Source: Opitutaceae bacterium (GTDB taxonomy: Bacteria; Verrucomicrobiota; Verrucomicrobiia; Opitutales; Opitutaceae). From it: a DNA stretch of 64,000 nt. The stretch is taken from positions 62,001-126,000 of the forward strand of contig JACFMR010000006.1 in the NCBI GenBank assembly GCA_019455245.1. The letters are read 5' to 3'. The position numbers and the translations under genes were made by a program. The notes beneath the pieces were generated by a model. The model saw nothing but the letters and a program-made list of their open reading frames with translations, ran no database searches and was not told the DNA's origin. The stretch's first letter is position 1. The number at the start of each line of letters is the position of its first letter. This document shows, piece after piece, positions 51,799 through 59,759 of this stretch.

Positions 51799-53193
51799 AT
51801 GAGGAACTTATATTCCATCCGCACCGGCCTGCTGGCGGTGGCGCTGTTCATCGGCGTGCCGACCCTGCCGGCGCAAACCGCATCAACCAACGAGATTGAG
51901 GCCCTGCGCGAGCAGATCCGTCTGCTCGACGAAAAACTCCGCGTGCTCGAGCGCAAACAGGAACTCAAGGACGAGGCCGCTGCCGCCGGGACGAAGACCC
52001 AGCCCAAGCTAACCGCGACCGACGGCCGCATCGAGATTGCCTCGGGTGACGGCGCCAACAGCCTGCGCCTGCGCGGCCTCGTGCAAGCTGACTCCCGGTG
52101 GTATCTGCAAGGTGCCGACAATACGCACGACAGCTTCATCCTGCGACGAGCCCGCTTGATTTTTGAGGGACGTTTCAACCGGAACTTCACCTATCAGCTG
52201 GTGCCGGAGTTTGGCGGCGGTTCGCCGGCACTGCTCGATGCCAATGTCACGATCCCCGTGACGGCCGGCAGCCGGATCAAAGCCGGCAAGTTCAAGGTGC
52301 CGGTCGGGCTGGAGCAACTGCAGTCGGATTCGAGCGCCTTCTTTGCCGAGCGCTCGGTGGCCACGGCGCTCACGCCCAATCGCGATGTCGGCGTGCAATG
52401 GGAAGGGACGGTGCTGGAGGACCGATTGGATTATGCGTTCGGGGTGTTCAACGGGCAACCAGACGGCGGCAGTTCCAACAACGGCGCCGATTTCAACGAC
52501 GGCAAAACCGTGGCGGCGCGCCTGTTCGCCCATCCTTTCGCGGGCAACAAGGAATCGTCATGGCAGGGTCTTGGTCTTGGCTTGGGCGCCAGTGCCGGGC
52601 GCTACGTCACGGCTTCGGGCCGGACTTCGGGTTATCGCACCGACGGGCAGCAAAGTTTCTTTGCTTACCGCGGCTCCACGGTGGCTGACGGCGACGGTTT
52701 CGTGTATTCGCCGCAGGCCTATTATTACGCCGGGCCTTTTGGCTTCCTCGCGGAATATGTGGTTTCAACGATCGATTTGACGAACGGCACTTCGCCGGTC
52801 CGTACCATCCGGAACACCGGTTGGAATCTGTCGCTCGGCTGGGTGCTGACCGGTGAGTCGGCATCGTTTCGCGGGGTGACGCCGCGCACGCGCTTTGATC
52901 CCGCGGCCGGCACTTGGGGCGCAATTGAACTGGTCGCGCGGGTTTCCGGATTGGATGTCGATGATGCGGTTTTCACCGGCGGCCCTGCGTCCCTGGCCGA
53001 TCCTGCGACCGGCGCCACGCGCGTCATTTCTGGCGGGTTGGGTCTCAATTGGTACCTTTCGCCAGCGGTCCGTACCAGCATCGACATCTTTCGCAGTGAT
53101 TTCGCGCTCCATCCGGGCGCCACACCTGTAGCCGGCACACTTCTGTCCGAGGAGGAAACCGTTCTGATCACCCGTCTCCAAGTCGCATTCTAA
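51799..53193 (+). CDS. phosphate-selective porin O/P-like outer-membrane protein
   Basis: A 464-residue outer-membrane barrel. Signal peptide MRNLYSIRTGLLAVALFIGVPTLPAQT, then a periplasmic coiled coil (about 28-60, NEIEALREQIRLLDEKLRVLERKQEL), then a beta barrel. LRLRGLVQADSRWYL and FILRRARLIFEGRFNRNFTYQLVPEFGGG (about 93-140) are the OprO/P pattern, and the protein ends with an aromatic terminal strand VLITRLQVAF. Located before an SsuABC-like importer, it probably admits an oxyanion or sulfonate rather than phosphate; this is inferred from context. Confidence 0.87.
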   Translation: MRNLYSIRTGLLAVALFIGVPTLPAQTASTNEIEALREQIRLLDEKLRVLERKQELKDEAAAAGTKTQPKLTATDGRIEIASGDGANSLRLRGLVQADSRWYLQGADNTHDSFILRRARLIFEGRFNRNFTYQLVPEFGGGSPALLDANVTIPVTAGSRIKAGKFKVPVGLEQLQSDSSAFFAERSVATALTPNRDVGVQWEGTVLEDRLDYAFGVFNGQPDGGSSNNGADFNDGKTVAARLFAHPFAGNKESSWQGLGLGLGASAGRYVTASGRTSGYRTDGQQSFFAYRGSTVADGDGFVYSPQAYYYAGPFGFLAEYVVSTIDLTNGTSPVRTIRNTGWNLSLGWVLTGESASFRGVTPRTRFDPAAGTWGAIELVARVSGLDVDDAVFTGGPASLADPATGATRVISGGLGLNWYLSPAVRTSIDIFRSDFALHPGATPVAGTLLSEEETVLITRLQVAF

Positions 53194-53212
53194 CCGCCAA
53201 CCGAAACCTGTC

Positions 53213-54175
53213 ATGAAACATTATCTGTTGCTGTTTGCCCTTTCTACCGTGCTGGCCACAGCGCTCGCCGCCAAGGATCTGGTCGTCCGCGTCGGCTTTT
53301 TCCCCAACATCACCCACGCCCAAGGGGTGATCGGCTTCGACACCACCGCCCGCGGCGAAGGTTGGTTTGAGCAGCGCCTGGGCGACGGCTTGACCGTGCA
53401 GTGGTTTGCCTTCAACGCCGGTCCCAGCGCGATGGAAGCCATTTTGGCGGGTTCCATTGATCTCACCTATGTGGGACCCAACCCGGCGCTCAACGCCTAT
53501 ATCCGGTCGCGTGGCGATGAAATCCGGGTGTTGGCCGGGGCGGCGTTGGGCGGGGCCGCATTGCTGGTGGGCGGGGAAAGCGGCATCACCAAGCCGGCCG
53601 ATTTCAAGGGGCGCCGGGTGGGTACGCCGCAGTTTGGCAACACCCAGGATGTCGCCGCCCGGGCTTGGTTGAAAAAACAAGGTTACCACGTGACCATGAC
53701 CGGCGGTGACGTGTTTGTGGTGCCCACGGCGAATCCGGATCAGCTGAACCTGCTGCGGACCGGCAAGCTCGATGCGGTGTGGACGGTGGAGCCCTGGGTC
53801 TCGCGCCTGGAGTTGGAAGCCGGAGCCAGTCTCTTCATGGAGGAACCGGATGCGGTCACCACGTTGCTGGTCTCCAGTGAAAAGTTTCTCCGGTCACAGC
53901 CCGAAATTGCCCGCCGCTTCAAGGCGGCCCACCTCGAACTGACGGCTTGGATCAACGCCCATCCCGAGGCTGCACGCGAGCAGGTGGGAGCCGGCATCAC
54001 CCGGGCGGTGCATCGTGCAATGCCCGCCGACTTGGTGGCGAGGGCCTGGCCGCGTATCCGGTTTACGGGCGCCCTCACACCGGCGCAGCTGCAGAGCTTT
54101 GTCGATGACGCCCGCGGTGTCGGATTTCTCCGCAACGCCATTCCGCTTGATCGCATGTTCCCCGAACTGCCATGA
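53213..54175 (+). CDS. ABC transporter substrate-binding protein (sulfonate/taurine/nitrate type)
   Basis: A 320-residue periplasmic binding protein. Signal peptide MKHYLLLFALSTVLATALAA (cleavage near residue 19). The mature part begins KDLVVRVGFFPNITHAQGVIGFD, typical of SsuA/TauA-like proteins, with GSIDLTYVGPNPALNAYI (about 80-97), a GxPxFGNTQDVAARAWL segment (about 135-150) and TVEPWVSRLELEAGA (about 192-206). It overlaps the ATPase gene by 4 bases (ATGA). Substrate is probably an organosulfur compound, but a nitrate or thiamine-precursor specificity cannot be excluded. Confidence 0.88.
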   Translation: MKHYLLLFALSTVLATALAAKDLVVRVGFFPNITHAQGVIGFDTTARGEGWFEQRLGDGLTVQWFAFNAGPSAMEAILAGSIDLTYVGPNPALNAYIRSRGDEIRVLAGAALGGAALLVGGESGITKPADFKGRRVGTPQFGNTQDVAARAWLKKQGYHVTMTGGDVFVVPTANPDQLNLLRTGKLDAVWTVEPWVSRLELEAGASLFMEEPDAVTTLLVSSEKFLRSQPEIARRFKAAHLELTAWINAHPEAAREQVGAGITRAVHRAMPADLVARAWPRIRFTGALTPAQLQSFVDDARGVGFLRNAIPLDRMFPELP

Positions 54176-54981
54176 CCCTGGTCACCGAACTGCTCAATCC
54201 GGCGCCGGCAAAATTGTCGGTGCGCGACGTGACCAAGCGCTTTGCGTCCGGGGCACGGCAAGTCCACGCGCTGGACCATGTATCCTTGGAGATTGGGGAA
54301 GGGGAGTTCGTGTGCCTGGTGGGGCCGAGTGGCTGTGGCAAGACGACCCTGCTCAACCTCATCGCCGGACTGGAAGGCCTCGATGCCGGCGCGGTGTTCA
54401 ACGACGGGGCCCGGATCACCGGGCCGGGCCGGGACCGCATGATGATGTTTCAGGAATCGGCCCTGTTTCCGTGGCTGGATGTGCTCGGCAACGTGTTGTT
54501 CGGGCTCAAGCTCAAGCCCGGGCTGACGGCGGCGGAATGCGTGGCGGTGGCGCGGCATTACCTGCGGCTGGTCGGCTTGGAAAAATGCGAACGGGCCTAC
54601 ATCCACGAATTGTCCGGGGGGATGAAGCAGCGGGTGGCGCTGGCCCGGGCGCTGGCCCCGAATCCGCGGGTGCTGTTGATGGACGAACCGTTCGCCGCGC
54701 TTGATGCGCTGACCCGCGAACAGCTTTACGGCGATTTGCAGCGCATTTGGGCGGAGCATCGCAAGACCATCGTCTTTGTGACACACAATGTGCGCGAAGC
54801 GGTCTGCCTGGGGGATCGTGTGGTGCTGTTTTCACCCCATCCGGGACGCATCCGGGAGGAGTTCGTCATCGAGCTGCCCCGGCCGCGCGACATCAACAGC
54901 GTGGAACTCGCACGCTACGCCACGCGCATCACCGCCACGTTGAAGAACTACACGGACCATGAAGCGGAGGTGGCATCATGA
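54172..54981 (+). CDS. ABC transporter ATP-binding protein (SsuB/TauB type)
   Basis: A 269-residue importer ATPase. Walker A GPSGCGKTT (about 50-58), Q-loop MMMFQESALFPWLDVLGNVLFGL (about 90-112), signature LSGGMKQRVALARAL (about 147-161), Walker B RVLLMDEPFAALDALTR (about 167-183) and H-loop VFVTHNVREAV (about 202-212). The Q-loop and D-loop are those of the nitrate/sulfonate/taurine group. It overlaps both neighbours by ATGA, typical of a three-gene ABC unit. Confidence 0.95.
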   Translation: MTLVTELLNPAPAKLSVRDVTKRFASGARQVHALDHVSLEIGEGEFVCLVGPSGCGKTTLLNLIAGLEGLDAGAVFNDGARITGPGRDRMMMFQESALFPWLDVLGNVLFGLKLKPGLTAAECVAVARHYLRLVGLEKCERAYIHELSGGMKQRVALARALAPNPRVLLMDEPFAALDALTREQLYGDLQRIWAEHRKTIVFVTHNVREAVCLGDRVVLFSPHPGRIREEFVIELPRPRDINSVELARYATRITATLKNYTDHEAEVAS

Positions 54982-55745
54982 AGCGCTGGATCATAACGCT
55001 GGCAGTGTTCGCCGGATTCCTGGGAGTCTGGGAGGTTTTGGTGCGAGCGGGGGTGTGGTCGGCGGTGCTGCTGCCGTCGCCGCTGAGCGTGGCCGATTAC
55101 CTGACGGGCGCGTTACGTGACGGGGCCCTGGTCGAATCGGCCTGGGTGACCATGCGCCGCCTGCTGGCCGGCTATGTCTGCGGCATCGCGCTCGGTCTCC
55201 CCTTGGGGTTGTTGACCGCACGTTTCCGTTTGTTGCGCGACACGCTCGGGTTGCTGGCGCTGGGCTTGCAGACGCTGCCCAGTGTCTGCTGGGTGCCGCT
55301 GGCACTGCTGTGGTTTGGCCAGACCGAGACGGCCATGTTCTTTGTGGTCATCATGGGTACGGTGTGGTCGGCGATCATCGCGACCGAAAACGGCGTGCGC
55401 AACGTGCCGCCCATCTACGCCCGGGCGGCGGTGACCATGGGTTCGAGCGGTCTGCACACCTGGCTGCATGTGTTGCTGCCGGCGGCGCTGCCATTCGTGG
55501 TGAGCGGCATGAAACAGGGCTGGGCCTTTGCCTGGCGGTCGTTGATGGCCGCAGAGATCTATGTGACCGTGCTCAGTGGATTCGGCCTGGGCCACCTGCT
55601 GCATTACGGGCGCGAGCTCAACGCCATGGAGCAGGTCATCGGCGTGATGGCGGTCATCATCGTCATCGGGCTGCTGGCGGACAAAGCGCTGTTTTCCCCG
55701 TGGGAGCGGCTGCTGCACCGCCGTTGGGGCACGGCGGGGCGTTGA
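54978..55745 (+). CDS. ABC transporter permease (SsuC/TauC type)
   Basis: A 255-residue inner-membrane permease with about six hydrophobic segments. The EAA loop is IYARAAVTMGSSGLHTWLHVLLPAALPFVVSGMKQGWAFAWRSLMAAEI (about 141-190), diagnostic of binding-protein-dependent permeases. It starts with an N-terminal membrane helix (MKRWIITLAVFAGFLGVWEVLVRAGVW). Overlaps the ATPase gene (ATGA) and ends 8 bp from the convergent ctaG gene. With its partners it imports the ligand of the binding protein, driven by ATP. Confidence 0.94.
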   Translation: MKRWIITLAVFAGFLGVWEVLVRAGVWSAVLLPSPLSVADYLTGALRDGALVESAWVTMRRLLAGYVCGIALGLPLGLLTARFRLLRDTLGLLALGLQTLPSVCWVPLALLWFGQTETAMFFVVIMGTVWSAIIATENGVRNVPPIYARAAVTMGSSGLHTWLHVLLPAALPFVVSGMKQGWAFAWRSLMAAEIYVTVLSGFGLGHLLHYGRELNAMEQVIGVMAVIIVIGLLADKALFSPWERLLHRRWGTAGR

Positions 55746-55753
55746 TGTGATGA

Positions 55754-56548
55754 TCAGGCTTGCCCGGGCGTGCTCTCGGTCTGGCGAAACCAGTGATAGA
55801 AAGCCACCCCGACGGCGCCGAGGGCGGCGAACATGCCGCCGATTTTCATGATCACGCCGGCGAGGAGCTGGTCGTTGCCGGGATCCAGCGAATTGAAAAG
55901 CCGGGGAGCGAACTCGTAGGTCGGGTAGAGGATGTCGCTGGAAAACGTGATGTAGGCAAAGAGCGGGGTGAGCCCGATCACCACGCCGAGTTGCAGCAGC
56001 ATCTGGGTGGCATGGGCGCGGCGCGGAAAGGCCCGGGAAGGGCTGCACTGGGTCCACCAGTAAAACAGCGAAGCACCGAAGAACATCACGTGTTCCAGCA
56101 CGTGCACGAGTTTGTCCTGCAACGCCCATTCATACAGCACCGGGGCGTGCCAGACACTGACCGTGAGCACGTAGATGAGTCCGGCCACAATGGGATGACT
56201 GAGGATACGGCCCAAGGTGCGCAATTGCGGCCGGCCCAGCAGCGCATCGACCATCCAGTGGGGCAGGCCGAGTAAAAAGAGGATGGCGACCGGATACATG
56301 AGCAAGGCGTGCTGCACCATGTGGGCGCTGAACAGGAAGCGCTCGCCCATCTGGTCGAGCGGCGAACCGACCGCGAGGTAGAACAGGACCAAGGCCGTGT
56401 AGAACCGGATCGCGTGCCCGCGCGGATACGGTTCGCCGGGAGCCAGCCGGTCGCGCAACGGTCCGGCGAGGAGGGCGAAGAGCCAGCCCAGGAAGATCAG
56501 CCCGCCGATCAGGTAGGGTTCGTTGTGCCAATGGCTCCAGTTGATCAT
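55754..56548 (-). CDS. ctaG: cytochrome c oxidase assembly protein, CtaG (caa3_CtaG) family
   Basis: A 264-residue protein with about seven membrane helices. The start at 56548 (MINWSHWHNEPYLIGGLIFLGWLFAL) follows a terminator; reading farther upstream would cross it. Family motifs: SHWHNEPYL, LGSPLDQMGERFLFSAHMVQHALLMYPVAILFLLGLP (about 70-105), VLTVSVWHAPVLYEWALQDKLVHVLEHVMFFGASLFYWW (about 130-168). The His residues would handle copper for CuB assembly in the oxidase. Last gene of the ctaC-D-E-F-G block, but split from ctaF by a hairpin. Confidence 0.92.
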   Translation of the reverse strand: MINWSHWHNEPYLIGGLIFLGWLFALLAGPLRDRLAPGEPYPRGHAIRFYTALVLFYLAVGSPLDQMGERFLFSAHMVQHALLMYPVAILFLLGLPHWMVDALLGRPQLRTLGRILSHPIVAGLIYVLTVSVWHAPVLYEWALQDKLVHVLEHVMFFGASLFYWWTQCSPSRAFPRRAHATQMLLQLGVVIGLTPLFAYITFSSDILYPTYEFAPRLFNSLDPGNDQLLAGVIMKIGGMFAALGAVGVAFYHWFRQTESTPGQA

Positions 56549-56554
56549 GATAAG

Positions 56555-56578
56555 AAAAAAGGCGGCCCGGAGGCCGCC
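56555..56578 (-). terminator. intrinsic terminator between ctaF and ctaG
   Basis: On the minus strand a 7-bp stem GGCGGCC/GGCCGCC (4-nt loop) is followed by six T, only 6 bp before the ctaG ATG. It should limit transcription of ctaG from the oxidase operon. Confidence 0.85.
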
Positions 56579-56641
56579 TGCAAAATGGGGGAGAGAATAG
56601 GACGACTTCAAGCCGGGGCGGAGGATATCCGCCCGTTCCGG

Positions 56642-56977
56642 CTACATCTGCGAGGTCAGCGGGATGCTGTCGTTCACCCCGAAGATGAGCAGCAACGCCC
56701 ACATCGTGCCGCCGGCCAGCACCATGCCGATGAAGAACAGGATGGTGCAGAAGGCCTTGTCCCAGCGCAGGTGCATGAAGTAGAAAATGACGAACAGGAA
56801 CTTTACCGCCGAGAGCACGATCAGCGTGGTCACGACGAGCCACTTGGCGAAGGGCAGGAAGATGGCCACGATCTCGATGCCGGTGATGACGGCGAGGAGC
56901 ATGGCAATCTCCACGTAGATTTGGAACTTGTTGTCGTCGGCTCCGTGGTGGGCGACGGAAGCGGAGGGAGCGCTCAT
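56642..56977 (-). CDS. ctaF: cytochrome c oxidase subunit IV (caa3 type, CtaF)
   Basis: A 111-residue membrane protein with three hydrophobic segments (about 20-42, 46-68, 78-100): IYVEIAMLLAVITGIEIVAIF, LVVTTLIVLSAVKFLFVIFYFMHLRWD, and TILFFIGMVLAGGTMWALLLIF. The KFxxVxxxFMHLRxD motif is the family signature. The start at 56977 gives MSAPSASVAHHGADDNKFQ. It stabilises the oxidase core. It follows ctaE with 8 bp between. Confidence 0.9.
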   Translation of the reverse strand: MSAPSASVAHHGADDNKFQIYVEIAMLLAVITGIEIVAIFLPFAKWLVVTTLIVLSAVKFLFVIFYFMHLRWDKAFCTILFFIGMVLAGGTMWALLLIFGVNDSIPLTSQM

Positions 56978-56985
56978 GGTGGGAA

Positions 56986-57828
56986 TCAGAGGTATTCGAG
57001 GAGATAGACGACGGTGAAGATCACGATCCACACGATGTCGACGAAGTGCCAGTAAAGCCCCATGGATTCGACATCAATGGCGTTGGCCTCGCCGAAGGCG
57101 ACGGGGCCGCGCGGCCGTGCGAGTTGCAGGCACAGGCCGGTGCTGACCACGAGACCGATCAAGTGGACGTAGTTCTGGGCGAAGAAGGTCCCGACGGTTT
57201 CGCCGGCGAGCAGCAGGTGGGCGAGGTTGATGACCGCAAACATGGCGAACAGCACCACGCCGCAGATGGCGGCGATGTGCAGCAACCCGCGCCAAAACCA
57301 GCCCCGGTCGGCCCGGGGGGTGGCGGGTTGGAAGGAGCGGACATACATGATGATCAGCCAGAACACGCCGATGGCCACGTGGGTGCCGTGGGTGCCGGTC
57401 AGGGTGTAGAAGGTGGTGCCGAGGATGCTGTTGGTGATGGTCAGGTTCTTCGCGTGCACGAAGTGTTCGAACTCATAAACCTGGCAGCCGAGGAAGATCG
57501 CACCGAAGAACACCGTGGTCAGCAGCGACCAGCGCATGCTCTTGAGGTTGTTCTTCTGGATGGCATTGACCGCCAGCGCCATCATGAGCGACGACATCAG
57601 CAGGATGAAGGTGGAGAACGAGGTGAGCTCGATCGAAAAGATGTCCTTGGGATGCGGCGCGCCCGGGGGCGGGTGGAGCCGGTAGATCAGATGCGTGGCG
57701 ATCAGGCAGCCGAAGAACATGCAGTCCGAAGCCAGAAACGCCCACATGAGCAGTTTCTTGTTCGGAATGCCCGTTGTCGTCGTGTGATCGTGGTGATGAT
57801 CAATGGTGGTGGCCGCGGTGCTGCTCAT
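56986..57828 (-). CDS. ctaE: cytochrome c oxidase subunit III
   Basis: A 280-residue subunit with about six to seven membrane helices. Opening KKLLMWAFLASDCMFFGCLIATHLIYRLHPPP (about 24-55) is the subunit III/heme-copper type signature. LTGTHGTHVAIGVFWLIIMYVRSF (about 143-166) and SMGLYWHFVDIVWIVIFTVVYLLEYL at the end match helices IV and VII. The N-terminal stretch is His- and Thr-rich. It overlaps ctaD by 4 bases (ATGA). Confidence 0.95.
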   Translation of the reverse strand: MSSTAATTIDHHHDHTTTTGIPNKKLLMWAFLASDCMFFGCLIATHLIYRLHPPPGAPHPKDIFSIELTSFSTFILLMSSLMMALAVNAIQKNNLKSMRWSLLTTVFFGAIFLGCQVYEFEHFVHAKNLTITNSILGTTFYTLTGTHGTHVAIGVFWLIIMYVRSFQPATPRADRGWFWRGLLHIAAICGVVLFAMFAVINLAHLLLAGETVGTFFAQNYVHLIGLVVSTGLCLQLARPRGPVAFGEANAIDVESMGLYWHFVDIVWIVIFTVVYLLEYL

Positions 57829-59753
57829 GACTTGTGATCCTCCCCGTCAACGTGAAGGTGATAGCCTTCGTTGCCCTCGTGGGCCCAGAAGAAGATGCCG
57901 GCGAGCATGATGACGCCGCCGATCAGAGCGACGGCCAGCTTGTAGCCGGGCTCCACCACGGAGACGCCGATGCCGCCGATGAGGATGCCAATGCTGGTGA
58001 CGAGGGGGTAAATCGATTGGAAGGGCATGTGGATGCCGCCGTGCGACTCCTCCTCCCGGGCGTGGGCGGCCTGCTCGCGGACGATCTCCTCCTTGTGGTG
58101 CTTCTCGTACCAGAAGGCGTCGCGGGCGTGCACGGTGGGAGTGACGGCGAAATTGTAATCCGGCGGGGGGTTGGGGATCGACCATTCCAAGGTGCGGCCG
58201 TCCCAGGGATCGCGGCGAACCTTCTCGCCCTTGAAGTAGGTGTAGATCATCACCGCGAAGTAGATGGCCACGCCGATGCCGAGGATGAAGGCGCCGATGG
58301 TGGCGAGCAGGTTGGGGGTGTTCCAACCGAGGTTGGCGTCGTAGGTGAAGGTGCGGCGGGGCATGCCGTTCAACCCGAGGAAGTGCATCGGGAAGAAGGT
58401 GGCATTGAAGCCGATGAAGATCACCCAGAAGGAGAGCTTGCCCCAGAACTCGCTGACCTTGCGGCCGAACATGAGCGGGAACCAGTAATGGATGCCGGCG
58501 AGCAGGGCGAAGAGCGAGCCGCCGATCAGCACGTAGTGGAAGTGGGCGATGACGAAGTAGCTGTCCTGCTGCTGGGCGTCGGCGGGGGCGGCGGCGTGCA
58601 TGACGCCGGAGAAGCCGCCCATCATGAACATCCAGATGAAGCCGAGGGCAAACATCATGGGCGTGCGCATCTGCAGGTGGCCGCCCCAGATGGTGCCGAT
58701 CCAGTTGAAGATCTTGACGCCGGTCGGCACGGCGATGGCCATGGTGGCGAGGGCGAAGGCGGCGGTGGCGACGGTCCCCATGCCGGTGGTGAACATGTGG
58801 TGGCTCCAGACGGCGAAACCGAGGAAGCCGATGGTTGCACCCGAAAACACCACGATCGGGTAGCCGAACAGCGGCTTGCGGGAGAACGTGGGCAGAATTT
58901 CAGAGACGATGCCCATGGCCGGCAGGATCAGGATGTAAACCTCGGGATGGCCGAAGACCCAGAAGAGGTGCTGCCAGAGGATGGGCATGCCGCCGTTGGA
59001 CACCTCGAAGAAGTTGGTGCCGAACAGGCGGTCCATCATCAGTTCGACCAGCGCGATGGTGATCGCCGGGAAGGAGAGGACGATGAGGAAGGCGGTGATC
59101 AGCGTCATCCAGGTGAACACCGGCAGGCGCATCATCGTCATGCCCGGAGCGCGCATGTTGATGATGGTGACGATGAAGTTCAGGGAGGCGGCGATGGAGG
59201 CGACGCCGAGCAGCTGCAGGCCCATGACCCACATGTCGATGGAGTGGTCGGGGCTGAAAGTCTTGGAAGTGAGCGGCGCGTAGCCGAACCAGCCGCCGTC
59301 GGGTACGCCGTCGGGGATGAACCAGCCGATGTTGATCACGATCGCGCCCGCCACGAAAGTCCACAGCGAGAAGGCGTTGAGCCGGGGGAAGGCGACGTCG
59401 CGCGCGCCGATCTGCAGCGGCATGATGTAGTTGAAGAACGCGGCGGACAACGGCATGACGGCGAGGAAGATCATCGTCGTGCCGTGCATCGTGAACATCT
59501 CGTTGTACTGCTGGGCCGTGAGCACGTCGTTGTTCGGCACCGCGAGCTGCAGGCGGATGAGGAGCGCCTCCACGCCGCCGACGAGGAAGAAAAACAGTGC
59601 GAACACCCCGTAGAGGAAGCCGATGCGCTTGTGGTCCACCGTGGTGAGCCAGCTCATGAGGCCGGTCTTGGCGGTCGGGCGCCAGAAGACCGAGGCCTTG
59701 GTGGCCGCCGTTTCCCCGTGGCTGATGAAGTGAGATTTGGACGTCGCTTCCAT
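57825..59753 (-). CDS. ctaD: cytochrome c oxidase subunit I
   Basis: A 642-residue catalytic subunit that reduces O2 to water and pumps protons. Twelve core helices are visible, with heme and copper ligands in FTMHGTTMIFLA (low-spin heme His), WQHLFWVFGHPEVYILILPAMGIVSEI (CuB His and the cross-linked Tyr, about 265-290), WSHHMFTTGM (CuB His pair, about 315-325) and YFVIAHFHYVLIGGSLFAL (heme a/a3 His, about 398-415). The C-terminal extension (from about 560) is hydrophilic with a further membrane pass. The gene start follows ctaC by 6 bp. Conserved motifs indicate an A-type oxidase. Confidence 0.96.
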   Translation of the reverse strand: MEATSKSHFISHGETAATKASVFWRPTAKTGLMSWLTTVDHKRIGFLYGVFALFFFLVGGVEALLIRLQLAVPNNDVLTAQQYNEMFTMHGTTMIFLAVMPLSAAFFNYIMPLQIGARDVAFPRLNAFSLWTFVAGAIVINIGWFIPDGVPDGGWFGYAPLTSKTFSPDHSIDMWVMGLQLLGVASIAASLNFIVTIINMRAPGMTMMRLPVFTWMTLITAFLIVLSFPAITIALVELMMDRLFGTNFFEVSNGGMPILWQHLFWVFGHPEVYILILPAMGIVSEILPTFSRKPLFGYPIVVFSGATIGFLGFAVWSHHMFTTGMGTVATAAFALATMAIAVPTGVKIFNWIGTIWGGHLQMRTPMMFALGFIWMFMMGGFSGVMHAAAPADAQQQDSYFVIAHFHYVLIGGSLFALLAGIHYWFPLMFGRKVSEFWGKLSFWVIFIGFNATFFPMHFLGLNGMPRRTFTYDANLGWNTPNLLATIGAFILGIGVAIYFAVMIYTYFKGEKVRRDPWDGRTLEWSIPNPPPDYNFAVTPTVHARDAFWYEKHHKEEIVREQAAHAREEESHGGIHMPFQSIYPLVTSIGILIGGIGVSVVEPGYKLAVALIGGVIMLAGIFFWAHEGNEGYHLHVDGEDHKS

Positions 59754-59759
59754 GATGGA

